From contig DAORKI010000001.1 of the NCBI GenBank assembly GCA_035439485.1, positions 1 through 64,000 of the forward strand: a DNA stretch of 64,000 nt, given 5' to 3'. The notes under the pieces were generated by a model. It did not search any database and had not been told where the DNA came from. It was given only the letters and a program-made list of their open reading frames with translations. This stretch comes from CAIKXD01 sp035439485. GTDB lineage: Bacteria > Bacteroidota > Bacteroidia > UBA4408. Made by a program: the position numbers and the translations under genes. Positions 53,282 to 61,323 of this stretch are shown here, piece by piece. The number at the start of each line of letters is the position of its first letter. The stretch's first letter is position 1.

Positions 53282-54619
53282 TTGACAAAAGTTGCTTTTC
53301 ATACTTTAGGTTGCAAATTAAATTTTGCTGAAACAAGCACCATTGCACGACAATTCAATGACAATGGTTTTACACGTGTCTCATTTGATACGGTAGCAGA
53401 TGTTTATGTGATAAATACTTGTTCAGTAACCGAGAATGCTGATAAAGAATGTAAAAAAATAGTACAGCAAGTCATGAAACTAGCGCCTGAGGCGTTTGTT
53501 TGTATAGTTGGGTGTTATGCGCAATTAAAGCCCGATGAAATTGCTAAAATAAATGGGGTGGATTTGGTATTGGGTGCAACTGAAAAGTTTCGTATTATTG
53601 AATATATCAATGATTTAAATAAAAAACAATTTGCTGAAATTCATAGCTGCGAAATTGAAGACGCAAACATTTTTACTTCAGCATACAGTATAGGCGACAG
53701 AACCAGGGCCTTTTTAAAGATTCAAGATGGCTGTGATTACAGTTGTACCTATTGTACTATTCCGCTTGCAAGAGGCATCAGCAGGAGCGATAGTTTAAAC
53801 AATGTGCTTGATAATGCTGCACAAATTGCTAAAAAAGGAATTAAAGAAATAGTGCTTACTGGGGTTAATATTGGTGATTATGGGAAGGGTGAAAATGGGG
53901 ATAAAAAACATCAACACACCTTTCTAGATTTGGTGAAAGCACTTGATTCAATTGATGGAATTGAGCGATACAGAATATCAAGCATTGAGCCCAATTTACT
54001 TAAAAACGAAATCATAGAGTTTGTTGCCCATTCAAACAAATTTGTACCACATTTTCATATTCCACTTCAAAGTGGATGTAACAAAATTTTAAAATTAATG
54101 AAAAGACGCTATATGCGTGAATTATATAATGAAAGAGTTAGTACTATTAAAAAATTAATTCCTGAATGTTGTATTGGAGTTGATGTAATCACAGGTTTTC
54201 CTGGTGAAACAGAGGAGGATTTTTTAGAAACATATCATTTTTTAAATGATTTAGATGTATCTTACTTCCATGTTTTTACATATTCTGAAAGAGAGAATAC
54301 TGAGGCTGCAACTTTTTCAAATGTAGTGAGTCTTGCAGAAAGAAAACGAAGAACAAAAATGTTGCGTATTTTATCATCAAAGAAAAAAACAAATTTTTAT
54401 AATTCATTTAAAAATTCATCACACGAGGTGCTGTTCGAAAGTGAACAAAAAAACAATCGCATTTATGGTTACTCAAGAAACTATCTTAGAGTAAGTGTTC
54501 CTTTTGATGCAAATTTGATAAACCAAAAAAGAATGGTACACATTAATAAAATTGATGGGGAAGGAAATTTAATAGCTACACTTGAAAATATTGAAGCGAA
54601 TTCAATCGTTAATTATTAA
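53282..54619 (+). CDS. mtaB: tRNA (t6A37) methylthiotransferase
   Basis: 445 residues. The three N-terminal cluster cysteines are in LGCKLNFAE, NTCSVTENADKEC and VGCYAQLKP; the radical SAM motif is CDYSCTYCTIPLARG. A TRAM domain ends the protein (about 375-440). ITGFPGETEEDFLET and HIPLQSGCNKILKLMKRRY are typical of the MtaB subgroup, which converts t6A to ms2t6A at position 37 of tRNAs reading ANN codons. Start is TTG at 53282 (MTKVAFHTLGCKLN); no alternative start precedes the conserved LGCKLN. Confidence 0.94.
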   Translation: MTKVAFHTLGCKLNFAETSTIARQFNDNGFTRVSFDTVADVYVINTCSVTENADKECKKIVQQVMKLAPEAFVCIVGCYAQLKPDEIAKINGVDLVLGATEKFRIIEYINDLNKKQFAEIHSCEIEDANIFTSAYSIGDRTRAFLKIQDGCDYSCTYCTIPLARGISRSDSLNNVLDNAAQIAKKGIKEIVLTGVNIGDYGKGENGDKKHQHTFLDLVKALDSIDGIERYRISSIEPNLLKNEIIEFVAHSNKFVPHFHIPLQSGCNKILKLMKRRYMRELYNERVSTIKKLIPECCIGVDVITGFPGETEEDFLETYHFLNDLDVSYFHVFTYSERENTEAATFSNVVSLAERKRRTKMLRILSSKKKTNFYNSFKNSSHEVLFESEQKNNRIYGYSRNYLRVSVPFDANLINQKRMVHINKIDGEGNLIATLENIEANSIVNY

Positions 54620-54633
54620 TAAATTATACCAAC

Positions 54634-54659
54634 AAAAAGTAATAGCAAATTACTTTTTT
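54634..54659 (+). terminator. AT-rich terminator after mtaB
   Basis: AAAAAGTAAT (54634-54643) and ATTACTTTTT (54649-54658), a perfect 10-bp stem with a 5-nt loop, AT-rich, with T to 54659. The stem overlaps AAGTAATAGC and follows AAATTATACCAA, both shared with the repeats near 33 kb. The terminator may therefore have arisen from such a repeat. Confidence 0.65.
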
Positions 54660-54673
54660 AAAATAAATCTTTA

Positions 54674-54681
54674 TATCTTTG
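54674..54681 (+). promoter_or_regulatory. Putative -7 box of the small-protein/lgt operon
   Basis: TATCTTTG matches TAnnTTTG, 25 bases before the ATG at 54707. No -33 TTG. Confidence 0.5.
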
Positions 54682-54706
54682 ATTAATTTCCTCTAAAGAA
54701 AAAATA

Positions 54707-54988
54707 ATGGATTCTAACGAGCAATACTCAATTTCACCTAAATCTGGAAGGTTAAGAAAAAGAGTAAGGGTTAAATATAAAAAAAAGAAACCTGTTGTCA
54801 CCAAAAGTAAACTTAAAAAACTTATCAGTAATCCATTATTAATAATACTCATGCTAGCATTTTTATGTTTAATAACATATTATTTGATGCCAAAATATGG
54901 GGTTTATTATGAAAAATATAGACAATCAAATGATAATGAAACTCATAATTCAAATAAGCGCATCAAAGAAACCGATGTTTATGAATAA
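54707..54988 (+). CDS. Small single-pass membrane protein of unknown function
   Basis: 93 residues. An N-terminal strongly basic region (about 17-42: LRKRVRVKYKKKKPVVTKSK) precedes one membrane segment (about 46-65: NPLLIILMLAFLCLITYYLM) and a short polar C-terminal tail. The charge pattern predicts an N-in topology. I recognise no family. It is the first gene of a unit with lgt (49 bases downstream) and has its own -7 box. A role near lipoprotein processing is only suggested by position. Confidence 0.72.
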   Translation: MDSNEQYSISPKSGRLRKRVRVKYKKKKPVVTKSKLKKLISNPLLIILMLAFLCLITYYLMPKYGVYYEKYRQSNDNETHNSNKRIKETDVYE

Positions 54989-55037
54989 GAAATTACTAGC
55001 GATACATTACCTCAATACTGAATTCTAATTTTTTACA

Positions 55038-56207
55038 ATGTATCCAACTATCACTGATTTAATTCAGGACCTTTTAGGCTTTCATTTTGCATTACCAATT
55101 CAAACTTTTGGCTTTTTTGTGGCCATAGCATTTTTAATTGCTGGTGCCTTATTGGGTGCAGAATTAAAAAGAAAAGAAAATGAAGGACTCATTCCTGTTT
55201 CTTACAACACTGTTATTGTAGGTAAGCCAGCATCAATAAGTGAGCTTATTTTGGCATTTTTTACAGGCTTTATTATAGGGTATAAATTTATTTATGCAGC
55301 ACTAAATTACGCTCAATTTGCCGACAATCCCCAGGAGGTAATTTTATCTTTAAAAGGCAATCTTTTTGCAGGAATTGTTTTTGGAGCCATATCCGCCTAC
55401 ATGCGATATCGTGAAAAAGAAAAACTTAAAAAAGAAATTCCTACCACTGAAAAAATTACTGTTCATCCAAACGAGCAAGTGGGAAATATTGTCATTATTT
55501 GTGCAGTAGCCGGACTATTAGGCGCTAAAATATTTCACAACCTCGAAAATATAGACGAGTTTTTGGCTGATCCAATTGATGCTCTCATATCATTCAGTGG
55601 CTTAACAATGTATGGCGGTTTAATTCTTACTTCAATTACGCTTTATTTTTATTCAAAAAAAATAAATATTCCATTTATACACATGGCTGATGCAGCAGCA
55701 GCACCATTAATGATAGGCTATGCAATAGGTCGAATTGGTTGTCATATGAGTGGTGATGGTGATTGGGGAATAGTAAACACATTGCCCAAACCCAATATTT
55801 TTGGTTTTTTACCTGATTGGTTTTGGAAATACAATTATCCACACAATGTTATTAGTGAAGGAATTCCTATACCGGGTTGTGAAGGTAAACACTGTTTTAT
55901 GTTGCCTGAAGCTGTATTCCCAACACCATTATACGAAAGTATAGCATGTATATTATTGTTTTTTGTAATATGGAGCATTCGTCACAAATTTAAGAAACCA
56001 GGCGTTTTGTTTTCTTTTTATATTTTATTAAACGGAATCGAAAGACTATTAGTAGAACAAATTAGAGTAAACACAAAATACCATATTGGGAGCTTAGATA
56101 TAACCCAAGCCGAAATAATTGCAACATTATTTATTATTATGGGCGCGTATGGAATTTATTTTTTTCGAAAAAGAAGTAACTCACCATCAGCTTTTAAAAC
56201 CGTATGA
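55038..56207 (+). CDS. lgt: Prolipoprotein diacylglyceryl transferase
   Basis: 389 residues, longer than the common 260-300, due to internal charged loops usual in Bacteroidota. Seven or so membrane segments. Core: LTMYGGLILTSIT (the region of the HGG loop), GYAIGRIGCHMSGDGDWG with the essential Arg, FPTPLYESIACILLF and NGIERLLVEQIRVNTKY. It transfers diacylglycerol from phosphatidylglycerol to the cysteine of lipoprotein precursors in the inner membrane, so it serves the lipoproteins encoded elsewhere here. Overlaps the next gene by 4 bases (ATGA). Confidence 0.94.
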   Translation: MYPTITDLIQDLLGFHFALPIQTFGFFVAIAFLIAGALLGAELKRKENEGLIPVSYNTVIVGKPASISELILAFFTGFIIGYKFIYAALNYAQFADNPQEVILSLKGNLFAGIVFGAISAYMRYREKEKLKKEIPTTEKITVHPNEQVGNIVIICAVAGLLGAKIFHNLENIDEFLADPIDALISFSGLTMYGGLILTSITLYFYSKKINIPFIHMADAAAAPLMIGYAIGRIGCHMSGDGDWGIVNTLPKPNIFGFLPDWFWKYNYPHNVISEGIPIPGCEGKHCFMLPEAVFPTPLYESIACILLFFVIWSIRHKFKKPGVLFSFYILLNGIERLLVEQIRVNTKYHIGSLDITQAEIIATLFIIMGAYGIYFFRKRSNSPSAFKTV

Positions 56208-57004
56208 GTATTAATTACCAAAGCATTTGCAATAATGTTATTGAAATTGCAAAAAAAACAGCACAATATATACAAAGCGAAAAGGGTAAGATTTCGGCAC
56301 AACAAATTGAAATTAAAGGACTTAATGACTTTGTAACAAGGGTAGATAAAACCTCAGAAAAACTTATAATTGAGGCTTTAGAACCTTTAGTGCCTGAAGC
56401 AGGATTTATAGCCGAAGAGAATACAAAATCTCAGAAAGGGGATGTATATAATTGGATTATTGATCCATTAGATGGTACAACGAATTTTATTCATGGCATT
56501 CCCTGCTATTGTATTAGTATAGCATTAATGCAAGAAAATGAAATTGTTGTGGGGGTTATATTTGAAATGAATTTACAAGAGTGCTTTTATGCCTGGAAAA
56601 ACGGTGGAGCATTTTTAAATGGGAAACAAATTCATGTTTCAAACACCAATAAGCTCATAGATTCATTATTGGCAACAGGCTTTCCTTATTATGACTATCA
56701 GTACTTAAACGAATACCTTGATTTGTTTAAACATTTTATGAAAAACTCACATGGAGTAAGAAGGCTAGGTAGTGCCGCTGCTGACTTAGCTTATGTTGCT
56801 GCAGGACGCTTTGAGGGCTTTTATGAATATAGTTTAAAACCATGGGATGTAGCGGCTGGGGCACTAATTGTTATTGAAGCTGGCGGCAAAGTTTCTGATT
56901 TTAAGGGAGGTAGCAATTATATTTTTGGTCAGGAAATAGTGTCTTCTAATGCTAATATATTTAATGAATTTACAGAAGCAGTGTCAAAATTCATGAATAA
57001 ATAA
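56204..57004 (+). CDS. Inositol monophosphatase family protein
   Basis: 266 residues. Metal-site motifs: Glu in FIAEENT, DPLDGTTNFIHGIPCYCIS (first signature) and WDVAAGALIVIEAGG (second signature). Members dephosphorylate inositol-1-phosphate or related sugar phosphates; some act as CysQ (3'-phosphoadenosine phosphate) or as SuhB in rRNA transcription. This one cannot be placed more precisely. It overlaps lgt by 4 bases and is the last gene of that unit. Confidence 0.94.
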   Translation: MSINYQSICNNVIEIAKKTAQYIQSEKGKISAQQIEIKGLNDFVTRVDKTSEKLIIEALEPLVPEAGFIAEENTKSQKGDVYNWIIDPLDGTTNFIHGIPCYCISIALMQENEIVVGVIFEMNLQECFYAWKNGGAFLNGKQIHVSNTNKLIDSLLATGFPYYDYQYLNEYLDLFKHFMKNSHGVRRLGSAAADLAYVAAGRFEGFYEYSLKPWDVAAGALIVIEAGGKVSDFKGGSNYIFGQEIVSSNANIFNEFTEAVSKFMNK

Positions 57005-57078
57005 GTTATGTTTTAGGAAAAAAAATCAATTTATCGAAGCTAACAATTCATATGACGATATTTTTTTTGATAAAAAAA

Positions 57079-57108
57079 TTGTAGGTTTTGAAGTAATTTA
57101 TAAATTTG
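57079..57108 (+). promoter_or_regulatory. Promoter of the siaB-siaC pair
   Basis: TTG at 57079-57081, a 19-nt spacer, and TAAATTTG at 57101-57108 (perfect TAnnTTTG). The best -33/-7 pair in the window along with 11853. It lies 51 bases before the start at 57160. Confidence 0.7.
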
Positions 57109-57159
57109 CCACAATTATCATAAGTAAAAGTTAATTATTAATAAACAAATAAAGGTAAC

Positions 57160-57732
57160 TTGCAAGACGTAAAAAATTCTGAAATGCTTGATATTTACGA
57201 GTTTTACGACAAAATGGAACGTAATAAAATTATGCTTTCATTTAAAGGAGACATTACATCTGAGTTACTCACTTCTATACTTCAAATTATGGAAAGCAAG
57301 TTAGATAACTTGCAAGAAGAACCCAAAATCAAGAAAAAAGTTTATAATGTGCTTGTGGAGTGTTTGCAAAATCTATATCATCACCTAGATGTAGATTTAA
57401 ATGACAACTCTGAAAGAGCAAAAAAGTACCGTTCCGCCATATTTATGATAGGAAAAATAGGTACTGAATACAATATTATTACAGGAAATTATATTTTAAA
57501 TGAAAACGTGGCCAATTTACGCGAGAAATTGAATAGAATTAATGTAATGAGTAAAGATGAATTAAAAGAATATTACAAAGAAATTTTAAATAACGATGAA
57601 TTCTCCGAAAAAGGAGGTGGTGGGCTTGGAATGATTGATATTGCAAGAAAGTCGGGACAAAAATTAAATTTTAACTTTGTTAATATTGATAGTCAGTTTT
57701 CTTTTTTTAGTTTAAACATTAAAATATCTTAA
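57160..57732 (+). CDS. SiaB-family histidine-kinase-fold protein (DUF6272)
   Basis: 190 residues. A GHKL/HATPase-like fold without a HisKA: the N-box region VLVECLQNLYHHL and the Gly-rich GGGGLGMIDIARKSG. SiaB of Pseudomonas aeruginosa phosphorylates SiaC on a threonine, controlling biofilm and cyclic-di-GMP output. Here the SiaC homologue follows 26 bases downstream. The start is TTG at 57160 with AAAGG just upstream; the ATG at 57184 is a fair alternative and keeps the conserved part. No SiaA phosphatase or SiaD is adjacent. Confidence 0.87.
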   Translation: MQDVKNSEMLDIYEFYDKMERNKIMLSFKGDITSELLTSILQIMESKLDNLQEEPKIKKKVYNVLVECLQNLYHHLDVDLNDNSERAKKYRSAIFMIGKIGTEYNIITGNYILNENVANLREKLNRINVMSKDELKEYYKEILNNDEFSEKGGGGLGMIDIARKSGQKLNFNFVNIDSQFSFFSLNIKIS

Positions 57733-57758
57733 CCCTAATATAACCCCTAATAAATACG

Positions 57759-58142
57759 ATGGAAACTTTACTAATAGAAGGCTCAGCAAAAACACCAACC
57801 ATTAAATTTGATGCAGAGCAAGGAATTATTGAAATAAAAGGAAGATCAATTCCTGAAAACTCAATTGAATTTTACAAACCATTAATTGATTGGTTAGAAA
57901 AGTATTCAGGAAAGCCTAAATCAAATACTATTGTTAATATACAATTGGAGTACTTTAATACTAGTTCTTCAAAATGCATATTGGATGTTTTTAAAAAATT
58001 GGAATCTATTAACAAAGGTGGTCAGAGCCAAGTAGTTATCAATTGGCATTATGAAGAAGATGATGAAGACATGAGCGAAGCAGGTGAAGATTATCAAGCT
58101 ATTATTAATGTGCCATTTAAAATGGTTATGGTGCAAGAGTAA
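57759..58142 (+). CDS. SiaC-family regulatory phosphoprotein (DUF1987)
   Basis: 127 residues, the whole family length. Matches the STAS-like SiaC fold: TPTIKFDAEQGIIEIKGRS, PENSIEFYKPL, and EYFNTSSSKCI. Thr68 in that last motif corresponds to the threonine that SiaB phosphorylates and SiaA dephosphorylates in P. aeruginosa. The acidic stretch EEDDEDMSEAGEDY near 105 and the end VPFKMV are typical. In P. aeruginosa unphosphorylated SiaC activates a diguanylate cyclase; the target here is unknown. Terminator follows. Confidence 0.9.
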   Translation: METLLIEGSAKTPTIKFDAEQGIIEIKGRSIPENSIEFYKPLIDWLEKYSGKPKSNTIVNIQLEYFNTSSSKCILDVFKKLESINKGGQSQVVINWHYEEDDEDMSEAGEDYQAIINVPFKMVMVQE

Positions 58143-58162
58143 AGCCTCAATTTTATATTTTA

Positions 58163-58196
58163 AAAAGCCTACAATTTTAATTGTAGGCTTTTTTTA
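58163..58196 (+). terminator. Rho-independent terminator after siaC
   Basis: AAAAAGCCTACAATT pairs with AATTGTAGGCTTTTT around a 2-nt centre (58178-58179): a 10-bp GC-containing core flanked by A and T tracts, ending in T to about 58196. It begins 21 bases after the stop. Confidence 0.92.
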
Positions 58197-58551
58197 TTGC
58201 CCAATAATTTATTGATTTGAACGCATTAATAAACACGTCATTTAAATTAATATTAATTTGACATCATTTTGCTTATTTAAGTATTAACCATACTCCAATT
58301 TCCCATGTTTGAAATTGAATCAATTGGAGACTATCCTACCTTGCTCAGAATCAATTAAAACTTCATTTTCTTATTGACTATTTGCTTAAACAAAATTTGG
58401 ATAATTGTTTAATAGAAAAGAACACATTCAAAATTTTAGTTATGAACTTTTATAACGTTGGAATTTTAATTTTTGGTTGAGCTATATACAACTAAAATTC
58501 TTCAACATGAAGCAAACATTAATGACACAAAATAATAAAATAGGAGCAAAA
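58197..58551. other. Non-coding interval between convergent genes
   Basis: About 355 AT-rich bases between two terminators. Only a 20-codon ORF (58507) is seen, and it runs into the leftward terminator. No promoter, repeat or RNA gene was recognised. Confidence 0.5.
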
Positions 58552-58581
58552 AAAAGCGGAATGCCTTAACATCCCGCTTTT
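58552..58581 (-). terminator. Terminator of the leftward T9SS gene
   Basis: AAAAGCGG (58552-58559) and CCGCTTTT (58574-58581), with inner ATG/CAT pairing around a 6-nt loop. On the minus strand it ends in a run of T. It lies 18 bases after the stop at 58599. Confidence 0.82.
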
Positions 58582-58598
58582 ATCATAAACTATAGAAT

Positions 58599-59513
58599 TT
58601 AATGATTGATAGTAATTTTACCTGAAGTCATTATTAAATTGTTATTATCAAGTAAAGTATAAAAGTATAAGCCTTTGGCTAAATGACCAACACCTATAGT
58701 TTCAATTTTTGAATTGAGGCTAAAGCTTTCAATGATCTTCCCATTAACATCTAAAATTTGCATTTGACTAGCTTTTGTTTTATTTCCCATATTAATAGTA
58801 ATAAACTCCTTTGCTGGATTAGGGGCAATCGTAATATCTTCATTTTTTAAAAACTCTGTAATGCCTGTATTTACTGTTCCCCATTTTAAATCATCTATCC
58901 ATAAACTACTTCCAACCTGTGCATTAATTAAATCACTTGAAGAAACAACAATTACACAAGTATCAGGGATAACGTTGGTAGGAACGGTATAATTAATTAC
59001 TGCATATTTTAAAGTGAATTGATTTATGCTACCACTAATGTATGCAATACCAAGTCCTATTGTATCTCTTTTGTTAGTTCCATTATAATTAAATTTTGTC
59101 ATAGCAACGCTAACAAAACCGGAATCATTATTTACCGGTGCATAACGCACATAAAAGGATAAAGAATCTTTTCTATTGCTGTATGGAAACCCAAGTTTAA
59201 TGCTTGTTGGAATGGGTATGATTGAACCAGTTAACATTAAACCAGAAACATCTGGAACCAAGCCTCCAGTATTTGCACTTAAACCAGGTATAGATTTGGT
59301 GGTAATATTTGCTGACTTTGAACCCCAATGCCAAATAACAGCATCTTCTTTAACTATTGGCGGTGTGCCTGCTAAAATATTGGCAGAAGTCCAGCCTTGT
59401 GGATTAGTTCCAAAGCCTCCCCAAGTGTTTTCAAAACCAAAGTCGGGAACTTGCGCAAAAGCATTAAAACTAATTAATGCACTCGTTAAAACAGTAAGTA
59501 ATATTTTTTTCAT
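58599..59513 (-). CDS. T9SS-exported protein, possible carbohydrate-binding domain
   Basis: 304 residues. Signal peptide (KKILLTVLTSALISFNAFA). The body (about 22-215) resembles a jelly-roll, carbohydrate-binding or PCMD-like domain: VPDFGFENTWGGFGTNPQGW ... LSFYVRYAPVNNDSG ... IVVSSSD ... SSLWIDDLKW. The last motif is typical of such domains. A type A sorting domain ends the protein (IAPNPAKEFITINM ... LAKGLYFYTLLDN). Substrate unknown. It is single, with its own terminator. Confidence 0.86.
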   Translation of the reverse strand: MKKILLTVLTSALISFNAFAQVPDFGFENTWGGFGTNPQGWTSANILAGTPPIVKEDAVIWHWGSKSANITTKSIPGLSANTGGLVPDVSGLMLTGSIIPIPTSIKLGFPYSNRKDSLSFYVRYAPVNNDSGFVSVAMTKFNYNGTNKRDTIGLGIAYISGSINQFTLKYAVINYTVPTNVIPDTCVIVVSSSDLINAQVGSSLWIDDLKWGTVNTGITEFLKNEDITIAPNPAKEFITINMGNKTKASQMQILDVNGKIIESFSLNSKIETIGVGHLAKGLYFYTLLDNNNLIMTSGKITINH

Positions 59514-59572
59514 TTGTGGTTTTTTATTGTTTGTATTAAGTAGAATATAAATTTGATAATGCTTATTAGCTG

Positions 59573-60286
59573 CTAATTTAATTGTTTTAAATACATTTGA
59601 ATAGTATTTTCTATTCCAAAATATAAGGCATCACTTATTAATGCATGCCCAATTGAAACTTCTTCTAAATGTTTAATTTGACTTGAAAAGTACTTTAAAT
59701 TATCTAAATTTAAATCATGTCCTGCATTAATTTTTAAACCTAACGAATGGGCCATTTCGGCTGCTTTAATATAGGGCTCAATTGCTTTCTCTTTGTTTTT
59801 TTGAAAGTTACTTGCATATGATTCGGTATAAAGTTCCACACAATCGGTTCCTGTTTTGAGCGCAAATACCATATTCATTGGCTCTGTGTCGATAAAAATT
59901 GATGTTCTTATGCCCGCAATTTTAAATTTATCAATCACATCTTTTAAAAAGTTTTCATTTTTTTGCGTATCCCATCCAGCATTGGATGTTATAGCATCGG
60001 GAGCATCGGGTACAAGCGTAACTTGATGAGGTTTAATTTGAAGTACTAAATCTATAAAGTGTTCAGAAGGATATCCTTCAATATTTAATTCTGTTTTAAT
60101 ATTTTGCCTTAATGGTAATAAATCGTTGAATCTAATATGGCGCTCATCAGGTCGTGGATGCACAGTAATCCCTTGAGCTCCAAACCGTTCGCAATCTGTA
60201 GCAAACCGTAATAAATCAGGAGTATTGCCACCTCTAGCGTTTCTAATGGTAGCCACTTTATTTATATTTACGCTTAATTTAGCCAA
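59573..60286 (-). CDS. pdxJ: Pyridoxine 5'-phosphate synthase
   Basis: 237 residues, typical length. LSVNINKVATIRNARGG at the start, then GITVHPRPDERHI, NIEGYPSEHFIDLVLQI, QVTLVPDAP and the C-terminal INAGHDLNLDNL ... EVSIGHALISDALYFG. It condenses 3-amino-1-hydroxyacetone phosphate with deoxyxylulose phosphate in the DXP-dependent B6 pathway. It lies 2 bases after the universal stress protein gene, on the same strand, an unusual pairing. Confidence 0.96.
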   Translation of the reverse strand: MAKLSVNINKVATIRNARGGNTPDLLRFATDCERFGAQGITVHPRPDERHIRFNDLLPLRQNIKTELNIEGYPSEHFIDLVLQIKPHQVTLVPDAPDAITSNAGWDTQKNENFLKDVIDKFKIAGIRTSIFIDTEPMNMVFALKTGTDCVELYTESYASNFQKNKEKAIEPYIKAAEMAHSLGLKINAGHDLNLDNLKYFSSQIKHLEEVSIGHALISDALYFGIENTIQMYLKQLN

Positions 60287-60288
60287 AT

Positions 60289-61122
60289 CTAATTGAATAA
60301 AACACTTCCTCCAATGGAAGATTTAATAGGATTTAAAATCATTGTAGGTATTTGGGCATCATTAGTAATTATTTGACGTTCATCTGTACCAGCTAAAATT
60401 TCAGGGAATCCCATTTCTTGGCTATTCACAACAGCAATCAAATCTGCATCTTTGGAGGCCGCATAGGCCAAAAATTGTTTCACAAAATTTCCTTTTTCAT
60501 CGGCCATTTTAACATCAAATTCAATTTGATTGGTTCTAAGTTCGTTTTTGGCAAGCGACACATTATTGTTAATTGCGTTTACTAAAAAGGTGTCTGACTC
60601 TTGAGGATAAATAATGTGAACCTTGCTATTAAAAACCTTTGCAATGTTGATGGCTAAACTTAATTTTTGTTTACTATCTTTTGATAAATCAAAAGGTAAT
60701 ACTAAGTTTTTGTAACCATTTCTAAAACCGCGTTCTTGTACTACTATGAATGGAACACTGCTATGGGTAATTACTTTTACTGCGTAACTACCAGTTATGT
60801 GCTGCATCCCTCTTACACCATGAGTTCCCATGATTATTAATTTTGCTTTTAAATCAGTTGCAGCAGCACCAATATCATCAAAAATATTACCCAATCTTGC
60901 TTCATATCCAACTTTTACTCCACTTGAACTGCTTAATTTTTCAGATTGCTCTTTCATTTTAACTTCGGCAGCAGCCTTTTCCTTTTCCTTTCCAATAATA
61001 TGTAACAAAACGATTTCTGAGTTGGGAATTGATTTACATAATCCAATGGCATGCTCAACCGCAGTTTCGGCCACTTTAGTAAAGTCTGTTGGTACAACAA
61101 TAGTTATTTTTTCTGAATTCAT
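60289..61122 (-). CDS. Tandem universal stress protein
   Basis: 277 residues with two UspA folds. First, about 1-140: ITIVVPTDFTKVAETAVEHA, KLIIMGTHGVRGMQHITGSYA (the G-2x-G-9x-G(S/T) ATP-binding motif). Second, about 150-270: LVLPFDLSKDSKQKLSLAI, with a degenerate nucleotide motif (VVNSQEMGFPEILAG). Only the first half therefore seems able to bind ATP. It is cotranscribed with pdxJ. Stress-response role is inferred from the family. Confidence 0.92.
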   Translation of the reverse strand: MNSEKITIVVPTDFTKVAETAVEHAIGLCKSIPNSEIVLLHIIGKEKEKAAAEVKMKEQSEKLSSSSGVKVGYEARLGNIFDDIGAAATDLKAKLIIMGTHGVRGMQHITGSYAVKVITHSSVPFIVVQERGFRNGYKNLVLPFDLSKDSKQKLSLAINIAKVFNSKVHIIYPQESDTFLVNAINNNVSLAKNELRTNQIEFDVKMADEKGNFVKQFLAYAASKDADLIAVVNSQEMGFPEILAGTDERQIITNDAQIPTMILNPIKSSIGGSVLFN

Positions 61123-61285
61123 ATACTAATTTATGGTCTTGGTTTTTGGGTACGAATGTAATAAAAATCAATATGAATTTAAAATAGTATTTCAAGACAC
61201 CTTATAATCTACTATGTATGGTCTTTAGTAATGAAGAATTTATTGAAATTTAGAAATAAAAATTATCAGATGTCAAAAATAAAGA

Positions 61286-61293
61286 TAAATTTG
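61286..61293 (+). promoter_or_regulatory. Putative -7 box of the right-edge repeat gene
   Basis: TAAATTTG matches TAnnTTTG. It lies inside the longest possible ORF (from 61270), which argues that translation starts downstream, at 61324. Confidence 0.5.
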
Positions 61294-61323
61294 CGGCAAT
61301 TAATACTTCTTTATACAAGTAAA

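Noticed and set aside
58507..58569. 20-codon ORF (MKQTLMTQNN...)
   Set aside because: Its end lies inside the terminator hairpin of the leftward gene; no promoter, no complexity.
59176..59550. 124-codon plus-strand ORF opposite the T9SS gene
   Set aside because: Reading shadow of a coding strand with clear signal peptide and sorting domain.
61270..61323. Longer start for the right-edge repeat gene (ATG 61270)
   Set aside because: It places a perfect -7 box inside the coding region and adds 18 residues that spoil the signal peptide.
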